Source of the DNA: Bacteroidales bacterium
GTDB lineage: Bacteria > Bacteroidota > Bacteroidia > Bacteroidales > WCHB1-69
Direction of reading: 5' to 3'
Assembly (NCBI GenBank): GCA_016290715.1
Contig: JAEEUY010000156.1
Span: 1 to 13,028 of the forward strand
Length of the DNA stretch: 13,028 bases
Under the pieces are notes generated by a model that was not told the origin of the DNA, did no database searches, and worked only from the letters and a program-made list of their open reading frames with translations. Positions 6,901 to 13,028 of this stretch are shown here, piece after piece. Numbering within the stretch: the first letter of the stretch is position 1; every line of letters begins with the position of its first letter. Both the position numbers and the translations under genes were made by a program.

Positions 6901-7017
6901 TTATCCTTGACGTTGTTTAAATTTTGGATTCTTTTTGTTGATTACATAAACGACCCCTTTTCTTCTCACTACGATGCAGTCGTCGCTTCTTTTTTTTACG
7001 GATGCTTTAACTTTCAT
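6901..7017 (-). CDS. rpmJ: 50S ribosomal protein L36 (form lacking the zinc site)
   Basis: A 38-residue ORF runs from the ATG at 7017 to the TAA at 6901. It reads MKVKASVKKRSDDCIVVRRK followed by GVVYVINKKNPKFKQRQG, an evident L36 both in sequence and in place between infA and rpsM. The typical zinc-binding L36 has three Cys and one His; here only Cys14 remains, while the other ligands are replaced (R10/S11, N28 and F33 regions). It is thus of the zinc-independent type. Zinc-free L36 is common in Bacteroidota, so this is probably normal for the lineage. Confidence 0.97.
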   Translation of the reverse strand: MKVKASVKKRSDDCIVVRRKGVVYVINKKNPKFKQRQG

Positions 7018-7046
7018 TGTTTTACTGTTTTTATTTTACTTATTTA

Positions 7047-7265
7047 TTACTTATTTCTAAATGTGATTCTACCTTTGCTCAAATCGTAGGGCGACATTTC
7101 AATTTTCACTTTATCCCCAGGCAATATTTTGATATAATGTAATCTCATTTTTCCGGAAATATGGGCAATGATGACATGTCCGTTTTCTAATTGCACACGG
7201 AACATTGCATTTCCTAACGATTCAATTACAACACCTTCTTGCTCAATGGATGATTGTTTTGCCAT
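7047..7265 (-). CDS. infA: Translation initiation factor IF-1
   Basis: IF-1 binds the A site of the 30S subunit during initiation. The 72-residue product is a single S1-type OB fold with the standard sequence: MAKQSSIEQEGVVIESLGNA, then FRVQLENGHVIIAHISGKMR, and the end PYDLSKGRITFRNK. It lies 18 nt after map and 29 nt before rpmJ. Confidence 0.98.
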   Translation of the reverse strand: MAKQSSIEQEGVVIESLGNAMFRVQLENGHVIIAHISGKMRLHYIKILPGDKVKIEMSPYDLSKGRITFRNK

Positions 7266-7283
7266 TCTTGATTTTTTTAATTA

Positions 7284-8075
7284 TTAATTTGTTTTTAATG
7301 CCTCTTCTACATATTGATAGGTAGATAATAGTTCAAATCCTTTAGAGGTAATTGCCATTTGGTGCTCGAAGTGAGCGGCTGGTTTCCCGTCGGCGGTACG
7401 CACGGTCCACTGGTCTGCATCTACTGTTACTTTGTGCGTTCCCATATTGATCATCGGTTCCACACAAAATACCATCCCTTCCCGAATCAGTTCGCCAGTT
7501 CCCGGTTTCCCGTAATTGGGGATATCTGGACTCTCATGCATTCTTTTCCCGATGCCATGTCCACATAATTCCCTGACTACACCATAGTTGAAGGGTTTCA
7601 CGTAACTCTCTACTGCGTGACTGATGTCGCCGATATGATTTCCCGGGACTGCGTACTTGATAGCGTGAAGCAACGATTCCTTGGTGCGTTCCACCAACAA
7701 CCGTTTCTCTTCGGAGATCTCACCCACTGCAAAAGTGTAGGCGTAGTCTCCATGAAATCCGTTCAAGTAAGCACCGCAGTCAACCGAAATGATATCGCCT
7801 TCCTGGAGCACGTCATTGTTCGGAATGCCGTGTACTACCACATCATTCACCGACAGACAAAGAGAAGCCGGATAGCCGTTGTATCCTTTGAAGGAAGGGA
7901 CTCCGTGATGATCACGGATGAATTCCTCGGCTACTTTATCCAAATAGAAGAGAGGAACTCCCGGTTTTATCAGCTTGGCTACTTCGCCCAATGTCTTACC
8001 AACAAGCAAAGAACTTTTCTTGATTAATTCTATTTCAGAATCGCTTTTCAGATATACTCTTCTAAGTATGCCCAT
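7284..8075 (-). CDS. map: Methionine aminopeptidase, type I
   Basis: This enzyme removes the initiator methionine from new proteins. The 263-residue product has the pita-bread fold with all five metal ligands visible: D99 (SVDCGAY), D110 (FHGDYAYTF), H173 (CGHGIG), E206 (VEPM) and E237 (FEHQM), plus the active-site histidines H82 (VHGIP) and H180 (RMHE). It has no type-II insert or N-terminal zinc fingers. Its start is only 3 nt after the secY stop codon, so translation may be coupled. Confidence 0.97.
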   Translation of the reverse strand: MGILRRVYLKSDSEIELIKKSSLLVGKTLGEVAKLIKPGVPLFYLDKVAEEFIRDHHGVPSFKGYNGYPASLCLSVNDVVVHGIPNNDVLQEGDIISVDCGAYLNGFHGDYAYTFAVGEISEEKRLLVERTKESLLHAIKYAVPGNHIGDISHAVESYVKPFNYGVVRELCGHGIGKRMHESPDIPNYGKPGTGELIREGMVFCVEPMINMGTHKVTVDADQWTVRTADGKPAAHFEHQMAITSKGFELLSTYQYVEEALKTN

Positions 8076-8078
8076 TTT

Positions 8079-9437
8079 TTAGTATGCGCCACCTGCGCGT
8101 CCTTTAATACGTCCTGTTTTAGTTAATCCGTCGTAATGTCTCATTAACAAGTGACTTTCAATCTGTTGTAAAGTATCCAATACAACCCCTACCATAATCA
8201 GCAAGGAAGTGCCGCCGAAGAAGTTGGCAAATTGTTGGTTAACTTCAAATACTGAACCTACAATAGCCGGTAAGATGGCGATAATGGCCAAGAAGAAAGA
8301 CCCTGGTAATGTGATTTTTGACATAATATCATCAATGAATTGAGCAGTTTGTTTGCCGGGTTTAACTCCTGGAATGAAACCGCCATTCTTTTTCAAATCT
8401 TCTGCTATTTGACTCGGATTGATGGTGATAGCGGTGTAGAAATAGGTGAAGAGGATGATCATAATGAAGAATATGATATTGTATCCCAAACCTCTATAAC
8501 TAATGAAACTATACCAGAATCCGCTTCCTGAAGTATTTGACATATTAACGAAAGTAAGAGGGAGGAACATAATCGCTTGTGCGAAGATGATAGGCATAAC
8601 GCCTGCCGCATTTACTTTCAAAGGTAAGAAATTACGTGTTCCACCGTATTGTTTGTTCCCTACAATTCTTTTTGCATATTGCACCGGAATACGACGTGTT
8701 CCCTGAACAAGCATAATACTGAAAGCGATAACAATCAGCAATACCAATATCTCAAGGATGAATACGATAGGACCGCCGTTCATATCAGATACGCGTGATA
8801 CGAATTCATAGTAGAATGCATTGGGGAGTCGGGCGATGATACCAATCATGATGATGAGTGAAATACCGTTGCCAATACCATTGTCGGTAATTCTTTCCCC
8901 CAACCACATTAAGAATAATGTTCCCGCAATCAGTAAGATGAAAGAGGTGAGGGCGAAGGCTGAAATACCCAAGATATGAGTATCCAACATGGCATCAGAC
9001 AATGCCTGACGGCCGAATTGCCCTTCAAGGTTGGCGATGTAAGCAGGGGCTTGGATAGCTACTACCAAAATAGTCAGGTAACGAGTATATTTGGTGATTT
9101 GCTTACGCCCGCTTTCTCCTTCTTTTTGCAAACGTTGGAAGTAAGGCACTACCAAGGTGAGCAATTGGATAACGATGGAGGCAGAGATATAAGGCATGAT
9201 ACCCAATGCAAAAATAGATGCATTGGAAAAAGCGCCTCCAGAAAACAGGTCTAACAGACCTAACAGACCGTCACTGGCTTGTTTTGAAAATTCTGCCAAT
9301 GCACCAGGATGTACGCCAGGCAATACGATGTGTGTTCCCAAACGATAGATAAGAATAATACCTAAAGTGTAGAGAATACGCTTGCGCAGATCCTCGATCT
9401 TAAAAATGTTTTTTATTGTTTGGATAAATCTTTTCAT
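8079..9437 (-). CDS. secY: Protein translocase channel subunit SecY
   Basis: SecY is the membrane channel through which SecA drives unfolded proteins, and through which membrane proteins are inserted. The 452-residue protein shows about ten hydrophobic segments. Recognisable parts include the first helix (about 21-40, ILYTLGIILIYRLGTHIVLP), the plug region DLFSGGAFSNASIFALGIMPYISA, the loop GERITDNGIGNGISLII, the cytosolic VQGTRRIPVQYAKR and the C-terminal LLMRHYDGLTKTGRIKGR. It occupies its usual place between rplO and map. Confidence 0.98.
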   Translation of the reverse strand: MKRFIQTIKNIFKIEDLRKRILYTLGIILIYRLGTHIVLPGVHPGALAEFSKQASDGLLGLLDLFSGGAFSNASIFALGIMPYISASIVIQLLTLVVPYFQRLQKEGESGRKQITKYTRYLTILVVAIQAPAYIANLEGQFGRQALSDAMLDTHILGISAFALTSFILLIAGTLFLMWLGERITDNGIGNGISLIIMIGIIARLPNAFYYEFVSRVSDMNGGPIVFILEILVLLIVIAFSIMLVQGTRRIPVQYAKRIVGNKQYGGTRNFLPLKVNAAGVMPIIFAQAIMFLPLTFVNMSNTSGSGFWYSFISYRGLGYNIIFFIMIILFTYFYTAITINPSQIAEDLKKNGGFIPGVKPGKQTAQFIDDIMSKITLPGSFFLAIIAILPAIVGSVFEVNQQFANFFGGTSLLIMVGVVLDTLQQIESHLLMRHYDGLTKTGRIKGRAGGAY

Positions 9438-9460
9438 TCTAATTTGATTAAAGGTTGCTG

Positions 9461-9925
9461 TTATTGTTCATTTGCAGCGCCAATGATTTGAATAGAACCA
9501 CCATTCTTTTCAATGGCTTCTTTTGCCGTTTGTGAAAATGCATGGGCCACAACGTTCAATTTGCAAGTCAATTCGCCCTTGCCCAAAACTTTAACCAAAT
9601 CTTTTTTCTTCATCAAACCATTGGAAATCAAAACTTCCGGAGTGATTTCAGAAATGTTGGTTTTATCATAAATATATTGCAATGAACTGATATTAATTGC
9701 ATTGTATTCTACGCGATTAATGTTTTTAAAACCACGTTTTGGCAGAATTCTGTAAATGGGCATTTGGCCACCTTCAAAACCAATCTTTTGGCTGTAACCG
9801 GATCTTGATTTTGCCCCTTTATGACCTCTTGTGGAGGTGCCACCTTTACCGGAACCTTGTCCACGTCCTACTCTTTTGCTTCCCTTTGTCGAATTTTCTG
9901 CTGGTTTCAAACTATGTAAATTCAT
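9461..9925 (-). CDS. rplO: 50S ribosomal protein L15
   Basis: L15 is a late-assembly protein of the large subunit. The 154-residue protein has the extended Gly/Arg/Lys-rich N-terminus (MNLHSLKPAENSTKGSKRVG, then RGQGSGKGGTSTRGHKG), the segment GFEGGQMPIYRILPKRGF, and the globular C-terminal domain with the L15 signature near 110-150. A purine-rich stretch (GAAGAAGAAAG) lies just before the ATG and may assist ribosome binding. It is followed by secY after 23 nt. Confidence 0.98.
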   Translation of the reverse strand: MNLHSLKPAENSTKGSKRVGRGQGSGKGGTSTRGHKGAKSRSGYSQKIGFEGGQMPIYRILPKRGFKNINRVEYNAINISSLQYIYDKTNISEITPEVLISNGLMKKKDLVKVLGKGELTCKLNVVAHAFSQTAKEAIEKNGGSIQIIGAANEQ

Positions 9926-9962
9926 ATCTTTCTTCTTCTATGTGTTAATTAATATTCGTGAA

Positions 9963-10142
9963 TTAAATTTCTTCAACGGTTACCAAATGTTTGATTTTTT
10001 CAACAATACCCAAAATTTGGGGCGTACCATTGTGTTCTACCGTTTGGTGCATCTTCTTGAGACCCAACGCCTGAAGCGATCTTTTTTGACGCAGTGGACG
10101 GTCAATAGCGCTTCTAACTTGTGTGATTCTAACTCTTTTCAT
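9963..10142 (-). CDS. rpmD: 50S ribosomal protein L30
   Basis: A 59-residue ORF runs from the ATG at 10142 to the TAA at 9963. Its start, MKRVRITQVRSAIDRPLRQK, and the following RSLQALGLKKMHQTVEHNG match bacterial L30, including the conserved RSLQALGL helix. It is directly upstream of rplO as expected. Unusually, it is the first gene of the operon in this window: rpsE, its normal neighbour, is absent upstream, where there is a 451-nt non-coding region and then a divergent gene. Confidence 0.97.
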   Translation of the reverse strand: MKRVRITQVRSAIDRPLRQKRSLQALGLKKMHQTVEHNGTPQILGIVEKIKHLVTVEEI

Positions 10143-10175
10143 CTACTTTTTTTATTTATTAGGTTATTATTAAAA

Positions 10176-10274
10176 TTAATTTTTTTCTTTTTTAGAAACT
10201 TTTCTCCTCTTTTTTGCAATTCTTTTATCTTTGGATGATTTTTTAGATGGAATTACAATCTCTCTATTAATCAA
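10176..10274 (-). other. Weak candidate micro-ORF, Lys/Arg-rich, TTG start, upstream of rpmD
   Basis: A 32-codon frame from TTG (10274) to TAA (10176) reads (M)INREIVIPSKKSSKDKRI followed by AKKRRKVSKKEKN. The composition is strongly basic, like that of small ribosomal proteins, and it lies 33 nt before rpmD. Against it are the non-ATG start, a stop codon just before the TTG, and the fact that A-rich DNA encodes Lys by chance. No known family is recognised. Its TTG overlaps the TGA of an even smaller ATG frame (10312-10271, 13 aa) as TTGA. Confidence 0.15.
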
Positions 10275-10335
10275 TTAGTTACATTGAATAACGAGTGGGG
10301 ATAGCATACCATTCCACCTGCCAATTATCAGAGCG

Positions 10336-10343
10336 CAAATATA
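10336..10343 (-). promoter_or_regulatory. Candidate -7 box for the rpmD operon (proximal)
   Basis: TATATTTG on the minus strand matches TAnnTTTG. No TTTG/TTG -33 element is visible at the right distance upstream, where the sequence is a run of A residues. A start near 10329 would give a leader of roughly 187 nt before rpmD. The choice between this and the identical box at 10525-10532 cannot be made from sequence alone. Confidence 0.4.
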
Positions 10344-10370
10344 TGTTTTTTTTTATTTCTCACTTTAATG

Positions 10371-10396
10371 GGATAAAAAAAATGTTTTTTTTATCC
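10371..10396. repeat. Perfect 12-bp inverted repeat GGAT-A8 / T8-ATCC
   Basis: GGATAAAAAAAA (10371-10382) and TTTTTTTTATCC (10385-10396) are exact complements separated by TG. On the plus strand a T5 run follows, terminator-like, yet no plus-strand gene lies upstream in the intergenic region. On the minus strand it would lie within a long rpmD leader if the distal promoter is used. Possible roles are a transcription barrier, attenuator or cruciform. Confidence 0.45.
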
Positions 10397-10481
10397 TTTT
10401 TCACCCTTTTCCGCTCTCTTTTTATCTTATTTTATGCTTTATAAGTTAATAATATTTCTGTTTTTCCGTATTTTTACCTGC

Positions 10482-10516
10482 CGCTTTTGGGTGGAGATGA
10501 AAATGTCCCGAAAGCG
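10482..10516. repeat. 10-bp stem-loop CGCTTTTGGG / CCCGAAAGCG
   Basis: The arms at 10482-10491 and 10507-10516 pair over 10 bp with one G-T wobble around a 15-nt loop. It is the most GC-rich structure in an otherwise AT-rich region. It lies upstream of the peptidase promoter and so outside that transcript. It would fall at the very 5' end of an rpmD-operon transcript started from the distal TATATTTG box. Confidence 0.45.
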
Positions 10517-10517
10517 A

Positions 10518-10529
10518 ATTTGTACAAAT
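10518..10529. repeat. 12-bp perfect palindrome ATTTGTACAAAT, possible operator
   Basis: The palindrome lies directly upstream of the -33 region of the S41 peptidase promoter and overlaps the minus-strand TATATTTG box at 10532-10525. A dimeric regulator bound here could affect both divergent transcripts. No regulator is identifiable, and short AT-rich palindromes can arise by chance. Confidence 0.35.
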
Positions 10530-10532
10530 ATA
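10525..10532 (-). promoter_or_regulatory. Candidate -7 box for the rpmD operon (distal)
   Basis: TATATTTG on the minus strand matches TAnnTTTG. Transcription would start near 10518 and run into the 10-bp stem at 10482-10516. The nearest TTTG upstream (10551-10548) is only 15 nt away, shorter than the usual spacing. It overlaps a 12-bp palindrome. Confidence 0.3.
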
Positions 10533-10568
10533 TTTGTGTGATTCCCTCAAAAAAAAGTAGTATCTTTG
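10533..10568 (+). promoter_or_regulatory. Putative Bacteroidota-type promoter of the S41 peptidase-dnaG pair
   Basis: TATCTTTG at 10561-10568 is an exact TAnnTTTG -7 box, 25 nt before the ATG at 10594. A TTTG at 10533-10536 is a likely -33 element with slightly long spacing (24 nt). Transcription would start near 10575, leaving a leader of about 20 nt. Confidence 0.65.
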
Positions 10569-10593
10569 CAGCCGTTTTTAACGAAGTAGTAAA

Positions 10594-12354
10594 ATGAAAA
10601 GGTTTGGAATTATTGTACTTGTTATTTCTTGTATATTATTGTTCGATAATGTTTTAGCTCAAACAAACAAGTCTTATCCACTCAATAGGGATAAAATGGA
10701 TCGCTTTTTGCGTATTCTTGATAATTTTTATGTGGATACATTGGATTTTGACAAGTTGGTGGAAGTGGGCGTGAAAAAAATGATGGACGATCTTGACCCG
10801 CACTCCATTTATACGACTGCCAAAGATGTGCAGGCTTCCCGCGAGCCGTTGAAGGGCTCCTTTGATGGCATCGGGGTTACCTTTCAAATTGTGAAAGACA
10901 CCATTAATATTATAGAGGTGATTATTGATGGCCCTTCTGAAAAAGTGGGTTTGCTGCCAGGGGATAAAATTGTAAGGGTGGATACGATGCTGGCATGCGG
11001 CAAACATATTAATAATAACTGGGTGCGCGACCACCTGCGCGGTCCGAAAGGCACCAAAGTGTCTCTTTGGATCCAACGCGGCAGAAATCCCGAATTGACA
11101 GAATATGTGGTTACGCGCGGCAAGATTCCTATGTACAGCATTAATGTGTCCTTTATGATTGACAAAAAAACAGGATATATTAAATTGGACCGTTTCGCCC
11201 AAACTTCGCCCAACGAGTTTGAAACCGCTTTGAACAAATTGAAAGCGCAGGGAATGGAAGATCTTATCTTTGACTTGCGTGGCAATGGCGGCGGATACTT
11301 GAACGTGGCTTTTTATATAGCAAGTCAGTTTATTGAGCACGATTCGTTGATTGTTTATACGGATAACTTCCGTAAAACAGGGGAAACTTATAGATCGTCC
11401 TTGTTCGGTTCTTTCCGTAAAGGGAAACTGATTGTGCTGGTGGATGAAAATTCCGCCTCTGCCAGCGAAATTGTTTCGGGGGCCGTGCAAGATTGGGACA
11501 GAGGTCTGCTGATGGGCCGCCGTACCTTTGGCAAAGGCTTGGTGCAAAAACCTATCGACCTGCCCGATGGCTCGGAAGTCCGTGTAACCATTTCGCATTA
11601 TTATACGCCTACGGGAAGATGTATCCAAAAACCGTATGATGATAATGACAGTTATTCCAAAGATTTGATTAACAGGTACAAACATGGGGAATTCCTGACG
11701 GCTGACAGTATTAATTTCCCCGATTCTTTGAAATACAAGACTCCGGGTGGGAAAATTGTCTATGGCGGCGGCGGCATTATGCCCGACATCTTTATCCCTA
11801 TGGATACGACCAACTACTCCACTTTCTATAACGAAGTGGTTCGCAAAGGGGTGGTTAGCAGTTTTACACTTGATTATCTGGCTTCTCATCGCGATGAATT
11901 AAAGAACAGATACCCTACTTTCGCTGATTTTAAAAATAATTTTCATGTGAGTGACGAAATGTATAATGAATTGCTGAAATATGCTGAAAAAGAAGGTGTT
12001 ACTGATGAAACAAAACTTTATTTCTCCAGTCGCTTGGATGAATTCCTGAAAGAAAATAAATCAAAATTGGATTCAATATATACCGATTTGAATGATTTGG
12101 AAAAGATGGATACACTAAACGAGATGGTGCGTAAATATGTGAAGGAGTCATACGATAAAAGTGTGAAAGAGAGGAATGCAGACAAGGCACCTCAGTTGCT
12201 CAAGAATTATCTTACTTTTGAATTTGCCCGCAATTTGTATTCATACGGTGAAGCTTATCAGATTCTTTTAGCAGAAGATGTTACCTTCCAACAAGCGTGC
12301 AAAGCTATCGACAATAACAAATTGTTTAAGCGCTTTAAAATCTCTACCAAGTGA
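10594..12354 (+). CDS. S41 family (C-terminal processing) serine peptidase, exported
   Basis: The 586-residue protein starts with a signal peptide (about 1-22, ending NVLAQ), so it should act in the periplasm or be lipid-free and membrane-associated. An N-terminal helical segment (about 31-88) precedes a PDZ domain (about 89-175, with FDGIGVTFQIV and LLPGDKIVRVD). The S41 catalytic domain follows (about 180-400): LIFDLRGNGGG at 224-234, and the serine-lysine pair S289 (ENSASASE) and K314 (TFGKGLVQ). Their 25-residue spacing equals that in E. coli Tsp. A helical C-terminal region (about 410-586) is usual for Bacteroidota members. Such proteases recognise the C-terminal ends of envelope proteins; the substrates here are unknown. 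The stop codon overlaps the start of dnaG. Confidence 0.95.
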   Translation: MKRFGIIVLVISCILLFDNVLAQTNKSYPLNRDKMDRFLRILDNFYVDTLDFDKLVEVGVKKMMDDLDPHSIYTTAKDVQASREPLKGSFDGIGVTFQIVKDTINIIEVIIDGPSEKVGLLPGDKIVRVDTMLACGKHINNNWVRDHLRGPKGTKVSLWIQRGRNPELTEYVVTRGKIPMYSINVSFMIDKKTGYIKLDRFAQTSPNEFETALNKLKAQGMEDLIFDLRGNGGGYLNVAFYIASQFIEHDSLIVYTDNFRKTGETYRSSLFGSFRKGKLIVLVDENSASASEIVSGAVQDWDRGLLMGRRTFGKGLVQKPIDLPDGSEVRVTISHYYTPTGRCIQKPYDDNDSYSKDLINRYKHGEFLTADSINFPDSLKYKTPGGKIVYGGGGIMPDIFIPMDTTNYSTFYNEVVRKGVVSSFTLDYLASHRDELKNRYPTFADFKNNFHVSDEMYNELLKYAEKEGVTDETKLYFSSRLDEFLKENKSKLDSIYTDLNDLEKMDTLNEMVRKYVKESYDKSVKERNADKAPQLLKNYLTFEFARNLYSYGEAYQILLAEDVTFQQACKAIDNNKLFKRFKISTK

Positions 12355-13028
12355 TTTCCAAAAAAACAATTGATGAAATTTTCTTGTCTGCCAAAATAGA
12401 AGAGGTAGTAAGTGATTTTGTGCCCCTTAAAAAAAGAGGCTCGAATTGGGTGGGCGTTTGCCCTTTTCACGATGACAAGAATCCATCAATGTATGTGAGT
12501 CCGCGACTGGGTATTTTTAAGTGTTTTGTGTGTGGTGCCGGCGGCAATGCCACCCATTTTTTGATGGAACATGAGAAAATCAGCTATCCGGAAGCCCTTC
12601 GCTATCTCGCAGCCAAGTATAATATTGAAATTGAGGAAGACCATAAAGAACAATCCGCGGAGGAAATAGCAGCCCAAAGCGATCGCGAAGCCATGTTCAA
12701 TGTGAACACCTACGCCGAAAAGTATTTCATCCAACAAATGAATGAAACCGAAGAGGGTAGGAATCTGGGATTGACCTATTTTCAGGAACGGGGTTTCCGC
12801 GAAGCGACAATCAAGAAGTTTAAGTTGGGATATTGCCCAGACGGATGGGATAAATTCACTCAGGAAGCCTTAAAAAATGGGTATAAGTTAGAGTACCTGT
12901 TAAAAACGGGCTTGACGAAGCAGTCGGAAAATGGTAAAAATTTTGATTTCTACCGAGGACGTGTCATCTTTCCCATCCATAATGCCATTGGCAAAACCGT
13001 GGGTTTTGGCGGCCGTGTGCTGAAGAAG
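12351..13028 (+). CDS. dnaG: DNA primase DnaG, N-terminal part
   Basis: DnaG makes the RNA primers for replication. The window holds the first 226 codons, and the gene continues past the right edge. The CHC2 zinc finger is complete: C37 and H40 in GVCPFHDDKNPSM, and C58 and C61 in FKCFVCGAGGN. The start of the RNA-polymerase domain is at about 115-226, with the conserved FYRGRVIFPI (200-209) and GFGGRVL (218-224). The GTG start at 12351 is chosen because it places the sequence (M)ISKKTIDEIF at the N-terminus, as in Bacteroidota homologues; the next ATG is inside the zinc finger. It overlaps the peptidase stop as GTGA, implying translational coupling, and no separate promoter is visible. Confidence 0.96.
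   Translation, partial: MISKKTIDEIFLSAKIEEVVSDFVPLKKRGSNWVGVCPFHDDKNPSMYVSPRLGIFKCFVCGAGGNATHFLMEHEKISYPEALRYLAAKYNIEIEEDHKEQSAEEIAAQSDREAMFNVNTYAEKYFIQQMNETEEGRNLGLTYFQERGFREATIKKFKLGYCPDGWDKFTQEALKNGYKLEYLLKTGLTKQSENGKNFDFYRGRVIFPIHNAIGKTVGFGGRVLKK

Larger units (their letters stand above)
10143..10593. other. Divergent intergenic region with inverted repeats and candidate promoters
   Basis: This 451-nt AT-rich stretch separates rpmD (minus) from the S41 peptidase gene (plus). No recognisable gene or rpsE remnant was found in it. It holds a promoter for the peptidase (10533-10568), two identical minus-strand TATATTTG boxes (10343-10336 and 10532-10525), a 10-bp stem (10482-10516), an A8/T8 inverted repeat (10371-10396) and a 12-bp palindrome (10518-10529). 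Two tiny minus-strand ORFs near 10176-10312 are weak candidates. If minus transcription starts near 10518, the operon would have a leader of about 375 nt; if near 10329, about 187 nt. Confidence 0.8.

Noticed and set aside
6901..7017. L36 with lost zinc ligands as a sign of a defective gene
   Set aside because: The frame is intact, in its normal place, and the rest of the sequence is conserved. Zinc-free L36 is common in this phylum, so it is probably functional.
10143..10593. A degraded or frameshifted rpsE in the gap upstream of rpmD
   Set aside because: I looked through the minus-strand frames in the rpmD-proximal part (about 10143-10330) for S5-like motifs and saw none; the rest is short-frame, AT-rich and full of stops. 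The gene is absent here rather than broken.
10654..11889. A 411-codon open frame on the minus strand opposite the S41 peptidase
   Set aside because: It lies entirely antisense to a clear peptidase gene with catalytic motifs. Its sequence is rich in His, Ile, Phe and Asn with no recognisable domain, as expected for a shadow frame.

Overview
The window looks like the chromosome of a member of the Bacteroidota, most likely of the order Bacteroidales. This rests on several things seen in the sequence: promoter-like TAnnTTTG boxes with little Shine-Dalgarno signal, a TonB-dependent receptor behind a TPP riboswitch, an L36 of the form that has lost its zinc ligands, an L17 with a long acidic/Ala/Lys tail, and housekeeping proteins (RpoA, SecY, DnaG, PrmC) that read like Bacteroidales sequences. 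This is recognition from memory, not a database search. I see no insertion sequence, CRISPR array, tRNA, rRNA or prophage.

Layout. Positions 1-568 (minus strand) hold the 5' part of a TonB-dependent outer-membrane receptor, its TPP riboswitch (thiamin uptake control), a promoter, and the terminator of the next gene. Positions 569-1417 encode a membrane-anchored zinc metallopeptidase of the YpfJ type. Positions 1477-3758 form a tight three-gene minus-strand cluster with 10-nt gaps: a small exported protein of unknown function, lipoate-protein ligase (lplA) and the release-factor methyltransferase (prmC). A strong terminator lies at 3771-3804.

Positions 3823-10142 (minus) hold the distal part of the spc operon fused to the alpha operon: rpmD, rplO, secY, map, infA, rpmJ, rpsM, rpsK, rpsD, rpoA, rplQ. 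It encodes ribosomal proteins, the translocon channel, methionine aminopeptidase, IF-1 and RNA polymerase alpha. Two genes are short (rpmJ, 38 aa, and rpmD, 59 aa).

The unusual point is that the operon begins at rpmD. Directly upstream, where rpsE and the rest of the spc/S10 cluster normally sit, is a 451-nt AT-rich intergenic region with several inverted repeats and candidate promoters. Beyond it is a divergent plus-strand pair: an S41 (C-terminal processing) peptidase at 10594-12354, and the 5' part of dnaG (primase) from 12351 to the window edge, which overlaps the peptidase stop codon by four bases (GTGA).

Most of the window is ordinary core genome. The best places for a second look are the 10143-10593 region (a relocated operon head with a possibly structured leader), the peptidase-primase coupling, the unknown exported protein and the riboswitch-controlled receptor. 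I found no clear sign of a wholly new system.
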